A DNA stretch of 21,253 nucleotides from CAZDGK01 sp964505035 (GTDB lineage Bacteria > Patescibacteriota > Saccharimonadia > UBA4664): NCBI GenBank assembly GCA_964505035.1, contig CAZDGK010000023.1:1-21253 (forward strand), read 5' to 3'. The notes under the pieces were generated by a model. It did not search any database and was not told the origin of the DNA. It saw nothing but the letters and a program-made list of their open reading frames with translations. Numbering within the stretch: the stretch's first letter is position 1; every line of letters starts with the position of its first letter. This document shows, in pieces, positions 6,323 through 12,682 of the stretch. Made by a program: the position numbers and the translations under genes.

Positions 6323-6915
6323 ATTTAGAAATCATCATTCTTGGTTCGGCCACCCTCGCGTTCGTCATAGTCGTCGTCATTCAGAGCCTGCAGCTCCACA
6401 AGCTCAAGGCTGAGGCCGCTGCCACTGCCGGTCAACCCAAGCCCGTCAAGGTGCCCGAGCCCACCGTGGCCGAGCTCGAAGCCAAGCTCAAGGCCGCCTA
6501 CGAGGCCCAGATCGCTGAGTCGGTCAAAACCTTTGGCACCGACCTCCAGGCCACCTCAGCCCGTCTGGGCGAGCAGGTTTCGCGCCTCACCACCACCGTC
6601 ATCGAGGAGGAGCTCTCGGCCTACCACCAGACCCTCGAGCAAGTCCGTCAGTCTGCCAATCAAGCCATGGAGCAAATCCGCCAAGCCGTCGAGCAGCAGC
6701 GCGTTGAGCTGCGCCAAGGCATGGAGGCCGATATGGCCACCGAAAAGCAGCACATGGTCGACAAGTTCAATCAGAAGATGGGCGACGTCGTCTCCAGCTA
6801 CATCGCCGAGTCGCTCGGTGGGGGAGTCGACTTAGGGGCGCAGATGCAGTACATCCTCGCCTCGCTCGAAGCTCACAAGGAAGAAATCACCAAGGATCTG
6901 CTCAATGGCGTTTGA
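6319..6915 (+). CDS. atpF: F-type ATPase subunit b
   Basis: One N-terminal TM helix (residues about 4-24) leads into a long charged coiled coil (about 50-170) rich in Glu, Gln, Lys and Ala without prolines after residue 50. This is the layout of the peripheral-stalk b subunit that links the membrane part to the F1 head through delta. At 198 aa it is somewhat longer than the usual 155-170. Assignment depends largely on position, since b sequences are poorly conserved: it lies directly before delta and alpha. The start overlaps the upstream stop, and its 3' end overlaps atpH by 11 bases, indicating coupled translation. Confidence 0.88.
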   Translation: MNLEIIILGSATLAFVIVVVIQSLQLHKLKAEAAATAGQPKPVKVPEPTVAELEAKLKAAYEAQIAESVKTFGTDLQATSARLGEQVSRLTTTVIEEELSAYHQTLEQVRQSANQAMEQIRQAVEQQRVELRQGMEADMATEKQHMVDKFNQKMGDVVSSYIAESLGGGVDLGAQMQYILASLEAHKEEITKDLLNGV

Positions 6916-7384
6916 GTTGCCACCAGCCGTCTACAGCCCCGAGCTGCTCGAGAGTGTCGTCTACGAGATCGAGCAGTATCTGGGCTGGTACCGCCAGACC
7001 CGGGTCCAGAAAACCGTCGGTGCCACTACCACCGAGGAGCCCACCCACTCTGGTGAAACCACTCTCACCATCGAAGCCTGGCTGGGCGGCAAGAAAGCCA
7101 CCATCGAGGCGCTCGAGGCGCTCGTGGCAGCGCTCAAGGCCCTCAAGCTGCCAGTGGTCCACGTCACCCTGGCTGCTCTGCCCAATCACACCCAGCGCGT
7201 GCAGCTTGTTGACTGGTTTCATGCCAACACGCAGAGTCAGCGCGTGCTCCTCACCTTTGTGGCCGACCGCAATCTAGGCGGGGGAGTCGTGGTCCGCACG
7301 CCCAACCACCTCTTCGACTACTCCTGGAAGCAGCAGCTCATTGCTGGCCGCGCCAAATTACCGGAGATCCTCGGCCGTGCATGA
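6905..7384 (+). CDS. atpH: F-type ATPase subunit delta
   Basis: The 159-aa protein ends with a region matching the delta/OSCP C-terminal signature: LTFVADRNLGGGVVVRTPNHLFDYSWKQQL carries the hydrophobic-G-G-h-h-h-R ... hD-S pattern. Delta caps the F1 head and binds subunit b. It is about 20 residues shorter than usual, and the helical N-terminal domain is hard to recognise, perhaps because the alpha N-terminus it would bind is also short. The ATG at 6905 lies inside the end of atpF. The gene overlaps the atpA start by 8 bases. Confidence 0.88.
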   Translation: MAFELPPAVYSPELLESVVYEIEQYLGWYRQTRVQKTVGATTTEEPTHSGETTLTIEAWLGGKKATIEALEALVAALKALKLPVVHVTLAALPNHTQRVQLVDWFHANTQSQRVLLTFVADRNLGGGVVVRTPNHLFDYSWKQQLIAGRAKLPEILGRA

Positions 7385-8942
7385 TAATCCCAAATTTGCC
7401 AAGCTCGTCTCGGCCGGCAATGCCACCGGCGAGGTCGTCGGTGTCAACCGCTTCCTGGTGATCGTCCAGGGTCTAGGCGGCGTGGCCGTCAATAGCCTTA
7501 TCTACTTCGATAACGGCCACCAGGGCCTGGTCCGCGAGGTCCACGAGGACGCCGTCATGGTGCTCAACATGACCGAAGAGTCTATCCCCATCGGCACCCT
7601 AGCTGTAGTCGAAAGCCCTGAGCTGGTCACCGGCGTCGGCGAGGGTCTCGTCGGCCGCGTACTGTCCGTGCTGGGCCGTCCGCTCGACGACAAAGGTCCA
7701 CTCACCGTCTCCAGCTACGATCCGGTATTCAAGGTCGCGCCCGGCATCATTGAGCGCCGCGCCCTCGACGAGCCGCTCAGCACCGGCGTGGCCATCTCCG
7801 ACCAGCTCTTCCCGCTGGTGAAGGGCCAGCGTATCGCCATCCTCGGTGACAACAAGATTGGTAAGTCAGCCTTCACCATGCAGATGACGCTGGCCCAGAA
7901 AACCACCGGCATCGTCGTCATCCACGTGCTCATCTCCAAGCGCAAAGCCGACGTCGACGCACTCATCAATAAGCTCAAAGCCACCGGCGCTATCGACTAC
8001 TGCATCGTGGTGGTGGCCTCCGTCTTCGACTCGCTCACCCAGAGCTACCTGGCGCCCTACGTCGGCGCCACCATCGCCGAGCACCTCTGGAACAAAGGTA
8101 AGGACTGCATCATTATCTACGACGACCTCTCCAACCACGCCAAGGTCTACCGCGAGCTCTCGCTGCTGCTCAAGGTTTCGCCGGGCCGCGCGAGCTTCCC
8201 GGGCGACATGTTCTACGCTCACTCCTCGCTGCTCGAGCGCGCCGGCCGGCTCGTCTCCAATGGCGCCACGCTGGCCGCCATTCCGGTGGTGCTCACGCCC
8301 AACAACGACATTACCGCCCCGCTACCCACCTCCATCATGTCGATCACCGACGGCCAGTACATCTTTGACACCGAGGCCTTCCGCGCGGGCATCCGTCCGG
8401 CCGTGTCCGTGGGCCTGTCCGTCTCCCGCGTCGGTGGTGTCGGCCAAACCTCCCGCCAGAAGAAGCTCACGGCCGCTCTCTTCAAGAAGCTCGCCCTCTA
8501 TCGCCAAGCCGCCGAGTTCTCGCACTTCGGCTCCGAATTAGCCCTCAACTCCAAGTATGATCTGGCGCTGGGCAAGATGATCTACGAAGCCCTCAAGCAG
8601 GCCCCCGACGCCATCTACACTCCCAACGAGCAGGACCTCATTCTCGGTACCGTCATGAAGACCGAAGGCAAGATCGCTATCAATATCGACAGCCTCAAGC
8701 GCAAAGCCAAGGAAGTCGCTCCTACCATGACCGCCGACAGCGACTGGGACGGGGCCATTGCCAAGCTACTGTCCGAAGTCACCATTCAGATGCCGACTGC
8801 GCCCGCTCCGGCCGCCAATGCTGCTGGCGCTCCGCCGGCCGGCGGTGCCCCTGCTGCCAGTGGGGCAGCCGCCGCCGCACCGGCCGCCTCAGCCCCAGCC
8901 CCGGCCCCCGCCACCACGTCTGCGGCCCCCACCAAGAAATAG
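7377..8942 (+). CDS. atpA: F-type ATPase subunit alpha, divergent
   Basis: The protein has 521 aa. Domain order is a beta-barrel with EGLVGRVLSVLGRPLDDKGP, then the nucleotide-binding domain with P-loop GDNKIGKS (residues 157-164). Next come IIYDDLSNHAKVYRELSLLL, GDMFYAHSSLLERAGRL, SITDGQYIFDTEAFRAGIRP and VGLSVSRVG with the arginine finger (Arg351). A helical C-terminal domain follows. The regulatory-site P-loop differs from the usual GDRQTGKT. The N-terminal helix of ordinary alpha that contacts delta is nearly absent. About 45 residues of Ala/Pro-rich tail follow the normal end. The start is GTG 7377, with GGAG 11 nt upstream. The ATG at 7381 is out of frame. Alpha supplies non-catalytic sites and the arginine finger to beta. 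Confidence 0.96.
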   Translation: MHDNPKFAKLVSAGNATGEVVGVNRFLVIVQGLGGVAVNSLIYFDNGHQGLVREVHEDAVMVLNMTEESIPIGTLAVVESPELVTGVGEGLVGRVLSVLGRPLDDKGPLTVSSYDPVFKVAPGIIERRALDEPLSTGVAISDQLFPLVKGQRIAILGDNKIGKSAFTMQMTLAQKTTGIVVIHVLISKRKADVDALINKLKATGAIDYCIVVVASVFDSLTQSYLAPYVGATIAEHLWNKGKDCIIIYDDLSNHAKVYRELSLLLKVSPGRASFPGDMFYAHSSLLERAGRLVSNGATLAAIPVVLTPNNDITAPLPTSIMSITDGQYIFDTEAFRAGIRPAVSVGLSVSRVGGVGQTSRQKKLTAALFKKLALYRQAAEFSHFGSELALNSKYDLALGKMIYEALKQAPDAIYTPNEQDLILGTVMKTEGKIAINIDSLKRKAKEVAPTMTADSDWDGAIAKLLSEVTIQMPTAPAPAANAAGAPPAGGAPAASGAAAAAPAASAPAPAPATTSAAPTKK

Positions 8943-8948
8943 CCTCAC

Positions 8949-8991
8949 AAAAAGAACCCTACTGCCACTCAAATCTGAGCAGCAGTAGGGT
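8949..8991 (-). terminator. Terminator of the multi-HTH gene, with its stop codon in the loop
   Basis: ACCCTACTGC (8956-8965) pairs with GCAGTAGGGT (8982-8991). The minus-strand T-tract is at 8949-8955. The TGA stop of the gene (8969-8971) falls inside the hairpin loop, so terminator and coding end overlap. On the plus strand no T-tract follows, so atpA transcripts may read on. Confidence 0.8.
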
Positions 8992-10186
8992 CGGTTGGCC
9001 GCTTGGGCTTCGGCCCAGGCCTCCGCGGGGCGTAGGTCTTGCGCGCATCGCGCAGGCTACGGTTACTAAACCGCCACCGCCCGGCGGGTGTTCGCAGACC
9101 CACGATCCGCCCGTCGGCTGCCTGTTTCACCAGTTCGGTGCGGCTCAGTCCAAGCAGCTGCGCCATTTCCACCTCACTAGCCGTCGGCCCTGCCGAGGTG
9201 CCGTTTGCTCTGAGTTGGTACCAACGCATAGCTTGGAACCCCGGGCCGCCGTCCTGTTGCAGGCGAGCGATCCAGCACGGTGCCAGTAGGTACTTGCTGT
9301 CGGTGTGAGTGTGATTGGGTATCGGACAACTCACCATGCCGGCAGCATGCCACCGGTAGCCTTCCGACGGACTCACGCCGTAGAGGTCTGCCACGTCCTT
9401 TGGAGTCATAATCCGGCCACGATATTCCAGGTAAGCCTCCACGCTTTCCGGCGCCACCACATACCACGGACCGCTAAAGCGGGCGATGGTTTGCAGCTGC
9501 CGGGAAGCCACCAGGGCATGCAGGGTTTGATGCCTGATACCTAGTCGCAAACAGGCTTGCGCTTGCGATATGAGCGGCCGACCGCTGGCCATGCGGTCCT
9601 CCAGCCAATCCTCCGCGCTAATCCAGTCAGGCAGCAAGTCCTTCAGGAACTTGAGCAGACTAGCCCGCGCAATCGGGTGCTCGGTGCCGTAGCCGGTCAC
9701 CGGTTGCACCTGCAGCCGGCCGTCGCGAACCAGCAGCGACAGCGTAGGCCGCGACACCGACAAGACCATTTGGACCTGTCGCTGGCTGTAGCCTTCCGCC
9801 CGCTGTGCCACCTGAGCGTTTTGATAGCTCAGCAAGCTCTGCTGGCTCACTCGCCAGTCTCGGGCCAGCTTCACCGCCGCCACCCGCCCCAGCCGGATCA
9901 TCCGGCCAAGCGCGTCATGGCTTACCCTCAGTTGCTGTCGAGCTACTGGGGTGGGCAGGAGCCTGTCACGGCCGGCCAGCAAATCAGCAGTGGTTAGCGG
10001 CTTGGCCAAGCCTCGGTATTGCTTGGCCAGCAAGGCATCAATGTGGGTCACGGCATACAGCTTGGAGTTGGGCTTATCTGGCTTCAGGAAGCCAGAACTA
10101 TTCCACTGGCGCCGGGTCTCATCGGAAATGGCAAGGATCGTTTCAACTACGCCGGCTGACACATAGCCGCAGTCAGACGCAGTCAC
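8969..10186 (-). CDS. Multi-helix-turn-helix DNA-binding protein, 405 aa
   Basis: At least five and perhaps six MerR/excisionase-like helix-turn-helix units follow each other. They start near ILAISDETRRQW, ARQQLRVSHDALGRMI, SQRQVQMVLSVSRPTLSLLV, SQAQACLRLGIRHQTLHALV, TPKDVADLYGVSPSEGYRW and EMAQLLGLSRTELVKQ. Several are followed by the G-R-L/I-x-x-h...W-R/Y wing typical of DNA-binding excisionase domains. The C-terminus is basic and proline-rich (RRPGPKPKRPTDP), suited to DNA contact. No catalytic or dimerisation domain is evident. It starts at GTG 10186 behind a near-ideal AGGAGGTGAT site with a 17-nt-spaced promoter. It lies antisense between atpA and atpG. Its targets are unknown. Confidence 0.78.
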   Translation of the reverse strand: MTASDCGYVSAGVVETILAISDETRRQWNSSGFLKPDKPNSKLYAVTHIDALLAKQYRGLAKPLTTADLLAGRDRLLPTPVARQQLRVSHDALGRMIRLGRVAAVKLARDWRVSQQSLLSYQNAQVAQRAEGYSQRQVQMVLSVSRPTLSLLVRDGRLQVQPVTGYGTEHPIARASLLKFLKDLLPDWISAEDWLEDRMASGRPLISQAQACLRLGIRHQTLHALVASRQLQTIARFSGPWYVVAPESVEAYLEYRGRIMTPKDVADLYGVSPSEGYRWHAAGMVSCPIPNHTHTDSKYLLAPCWIARLQQDGGPGFQAMRWYQLRANGTSAGPTASEVEMAQLLGLSRTELVKQAADGRIVGLRTPAGRWRFSNRSLRDARKTYAPRRPGPKPKRPTDPTAAQI

Positions 10187-10227
10187 GGTATCACCTCCTA
10201 AACTAGGGGTAGTCTGGTACCGCCGTC

Positions 10228-10256
10228 ATCATACAAGACCCACCAGCCGCTGTGAA
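10228..10256 (-). promoter_or_regulatory. Promoter of the multi-HTH gene
   Basis: On the minus strand, -35 TTCACA (10251-10256), a 17-nt spacer and -10 TATGAT (10228-10233). The leader is about 30-40 nt and ends in a Shine-Dalgarno complementary to the full 16S tail (AGGAGGTGAT). Confidence 0.75.
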
Positions 10257-10273
10257 CGCTTTGCCAAATAGAA

Positions 10274-10300
10274 TAGGGCCCTAGAATGTCTAGGGCCCTA
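10274..10300 (-). terminator. Terminator of the 449-aa protein gene
   Basis: A 12-bp perfect stem, TAGGGCCCTAGA and TCTAGGGCCCTA, has a 3-nt loop. It lies 11 bp past the minus-strand stop. The following minus-strand sequence TTCTATTT is only a partial T-tract. It could also be a protein-binding palindrome upstream of the multi-HTH gene. Confidence 0.65.
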
Positions 10301-10311
10301 GTGACGGGCCT

Positions 10312-11661
10312 TCATACCGCTACGGCCACCACCGGCGTGCCAAATAGGGCACCCAGGTACTGGGCAGTCGGCTCCAGCCGTTCGTCACTCGGCTTGTAGG
10401 TGCCGGAGTTGAGGTTGAGGCAGACGATGGGGCTGCCGGCCTCGTTGAGGGTGCACCACATCTCGCCGGATGCGCGGACGTCTCTGCTGTAGTTGGACAG
10501 CAGCACGTGCTTGGCCAGGATCCAGTTGATGAACTTGCGATCGCGGCCGTTGTCATTGGCGAGCCGGGATATCCGGACGTCAGTGCCAGTGAGCGCGTAG
10601 TTGTAGACGTAGGCGGTCTGGCGGTCAGTGCCGGGGCTACGCCGCAACATGGCGGCGATGCTGCCGGCGGGGACACCCTCGTCCCAGGCAATGCTCCTGA
10701 CCACGTGCCGGTTGATGAACCAAATGACCGGCCGCGAGAACAGGATGTGCTTCTTGAGCTTCGTCACCCTGTCCAGCTTTCCCGGGAAGGATTGCAGGGG
10801 GGTGCCAAGCTCGGGCGCCATGGGCGATTCGGGGGTCTCGGCGTAGAAGATTGGCCGCTCACCCCAGAGGAACCCCAGATACATGCCGAGCTTTGAGGGC
10901 AGGCTGACGCCTACCCGGACCGGACGGCCCGTGCCGGACTGGGCCGGCGGGGCCGGCTCAGTCGCCAACGGCTCAAACAGGGGCGCCGCGTGAGCGGCCC
11001 CGGCCCGAGCATACTGCTTGGCGATGGCGCGAGCGGGGCTAGTGACCTCGTTTCTCCAGACATTCAGGAAGTGGTCGGGAGTCGAGGCACCCGTCTGGAC
11101 GAGCCGGAGCTCGACCGGTTGGCCGCCATACTCCAGGCCGTGCTGCCAGATGAGGGCAGCCAGCTTGGAGGGCCGGTACACGCGGCGGAGCGATGTGCCA
11201 CCGCAGGTGAAGCCGGCGCCGGCCAGGACTTGGGCGTGGGCGTGGGCGCAACTTGCGGTGCGCTTGCCCTTCTTGAGCTCCATCTGGTGCCGGAGCGCCT
11301 CTACCGCCTTGGGCGGCAGGTTCCGGAGCTCGAACAGAATTCCGGCCTGGACCCGGCCCTTCGTGTTGGCCACGGCGGCGGGTCTGCGCCAGAACATGAA
11401 CGCGGCGAGCTTGTCCCGGCCCGCTTCCTTGGTGTCCGTTGCCGGACGCGGCACAACCATGTAAACATTGGGTTTGCCGAAGCCGAGGAAGACGGTGTTC
11501 GGATCCGCGAAGACATCGTCGATGGGGAAGAACGGGAGTCCGCTCTTGTCGACTTTGGTTCGCACGCCAGAGGCGTCATGCACCCAGCGCCGGCCGCGAT
11601 GGCCAAGCACCTGGGGCGAGACCCGGAACGCCTGGGTAAGTCCGCTGAAATCCAGATCCAT
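10312..11661 (-). CDS. Unrecognised protein, 449 aa, cytoplasmic
   Basis: I do not recognise the family. ATG 11661 has AAAGGAG 9 nt upstream and a promoter further up. An in-frame extension to 11742 runs through that promoter and is rejected. No signal peptide or TM helix is evident. Visible features are an N-terminal domain with KSGLPFFPIDDVFADPN and GFGKPNVYMVVPRP, a Cys/His stretch SCAHAHAQVLAGAGFTCGG (about residues 163-181), and a proline-rich linker near residues 255-270. The C-terminal half carries WFINRHVVRSIAWDEGVPAG and NWILAKHVLLSNYSRD. It is transcribed against the flanking ATPase genes and divergently from atpG, sharing a promoter region. A long antisense open frame at 10990-11763 lacks start signals. 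Confidence 0.75.
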   Translation of the reverse strand: MDLDFSGLTQAFRVSPQVLGHRGRRWVHDASGVRTKVDKSGLPFFPIDDVFADPNTVFLGFGKPNVYMVVPRPATDTKEAGRDKLAAFMFWRRPAAVANTKGRVQAGILFELRNLPPKAVEALRHQMELKKGKRTASCAHAHAQVLAGAGFTCGGTSLRRVYRPSKLAALIWQHGLEYGGQPVELRLVQTGASTPDHFLNVWRNEVTSPARAIAKQYARAGAAHAAPLFEPLATEPAPPAQSGTGRPVRVGVSLPSKLGMYLGFLWGERPIFYAETPESPMAPELGTPLQSFPGKLDRVTKLKKHILFSRPVIWFINRHVVRSIAWDEGVPAGSIAAMLRRSPGTDRQTAYVYNYALTGTDVRISRLANDNGRDRKFINWILAKHVLLSNYSRDVRASGEMWCTLNEAGSPIVCLNLNSGTYKPSDERLEPTAQYLGALFGTPVVAVAV

Positions 11662-11713
11662 GAGTGTAAGCTCCTTTGGTCGGGGATCCAGAGTTGTCCG
11701 CTTGGACCACCCT

Positions 11714-11742
11714 ATTATATAACTATATCTCAATTTAGGCAA
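11714..11742 (-). promoter_or_regulatory. Promoter of the 449-aa protein gene
   Basis: -35 TTGCCT (11737-11742), a 17-nt spacer and -10 TATAAT (11714-11719) on the minus strand. It is back to back with the atpG promoter. The two regions where -35 elements would bind overlap, so the genes may compete for polymerase. Confidence 0.75.
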
Positions 11743-11757
11743 TACTTATTCCACTCA

Positions 11758-11766
11758 TGCTAGAAT
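11758..11766 (+). promoter_or_regulatory. Extended -10 promoter of atpG (leaderless)
   Basis: TGC-TAGAAT ends exactly 6 nt before ATG 11773, so the mRNA should begin at the start codon. No Shine-Dalgarno is present. The same TGCTA(G/A)AAT form occurs at 18334 and 20748. Confidence 0.65.
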
Positions 11767-11772
11767 AGCCTT

Positions 11773-12636
11773 ATGGCCCGTCAAGCGCTCAGCATCCAGA
11801 AAGAAGTCGGTGGTGTCAGTACCGTCTCGGAGCTCACCTCCGTCTTCGAGTCCATCGCCTCCATGCGCATCGGCAAAATCAAGGACAAAGTCACCCGCAG
11901 CCAGAAGTTTTTCGACGAGCTCTGGCAGATCTATACTCAGCTGCGCATTGACCCCAGCCAGCAGCTCACCGGCGGCAAGAAAACCCCCAAGCGCGACAAG
12001 CCTAATGTCTTCCTGGTGCTCACCAGCGAGGGCGGTTTATCCGGCGACATCGACGAGCGCATCGTCCGCACCGTGCTCGACAGCTTCGACGCCAAGACTA
12101 CTGACCTCATCGTCATCGGCGCGCACGGCGCCACCCAGTTTGTCCAGAATCATACCCAGATCAAGCGCTACTTCCGCCTGCCGGATGTCGACCAGGCCAT
12201 TGATGTGTCGCCCATCGTCTCTGAGCTCATCGGCTACAAGCAGCCCACCGCTTGGTTCCAGCGCTACATCTCGCTATCCGTCCAGGAAGTCGGGCGCATC
12301 GACCTCATCAGCCGCGTCAAGGCCCTCGGCTCGGACGCCGAGAAGGCCGGCGCCGTCATTAGTGCTCGCGACTATCTCTTCGAGCCCAATGTCGACGAAG
12401 TTATCAGCTACCTCGAGTCGGTCATGATGGAAATCGCGCTGTCCCAGATCATTCTCGAATCCCGCCTGGCCCAGTACGCCAGCCGCTTCACTGCCATGTC
12501 CAGTGCCAAGAAGCGCGCCAATGAAATGAAGCTCGATCTCATCATGGCCTACAACCGCGCCCGCCGTGGCGAGGCTGACGACCGCATCAAGGAAATCGTC
12601 AATGCCATGAATGCCCTTGGTGGCAGCTCGTATTAA
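11773..12636 (+). CDS. atpG: F-type ATPase subunit gamma, divergent
   Basis: The 287-aa protein keeps the gamma layout. An N-terminal coiled-coil helix (SELTSVFESIASMRIGKIKD, corresponding to the usual T-x-A-M-x-x-V-A-A-x-K-x stretch) comes first. A Rossmann-like middle with LTSEGGLSGDID corresponds to the usual L-h-S-D-R-G-L-C-G. The C-terminal helix is ESRLAQYASRFTAMSSAKKRANE ... AYNRARR ... EIVNAMNAL, a good match to the family end. Gamma is the rotating shaft inside the alpha/beta ring. The usual Asp/Arg and Cys of the middle motif are changed. It is separated from atpA by two opposed genes and has its own leaderless promoter. No terminator follows, so the AAA+ gene may be co-transcribed. 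Confidence 0.93.
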   Translation: MARQALSIQKEVGGVSTVSELTSVFESIASMRIGKIKDKVTRSQKFFDELWQIYTQLRIDPSQQLTGGKKTPKRDKPNVFLVLTSEGGLSGDIDERIVRTVLDSFDAKTTDLIVIGAHGATQFVQNHTQIKRYFRLPDVDQAIDVSPIVSELIGYKQPTAWFQRYISLSVQEVGRIDLISRVKALGSDAEKAGAVISARDYLFEPNVDEVISYLESVMMEIALSQIILESRLAQYASRFTAMSSAKKRANEMKLDLIMAYNRARRGEADDRIKEIVNAMNALGGSSY

Positions 12637-12648
12637 ATAATCCCCTTA

Positions 12649-12657
12649 TGCTACACT
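12649..12657 (+). promoter_or_regulatory. Possible extended -10 promoter of the AAA+ gene
   Basis: TGC-TACACT lies downstream of atpG. The start would fall near 12664, inside a perfect hairpin CCTAGA-TAAC-TCTAGG (12661-12676). Confidence 0.45.
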
Positions 12658-12682
12658 AAGCCTAGATAACTCTAGGTGATAT

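Noticed and set aside
10990..11763. 257-codon plus-strand open frame opposite the 449-aa gene
   Set aside because: The minus-strand gene has the promoter, ribosome site and terminator. This frame has none and runs through the divergent promoter.
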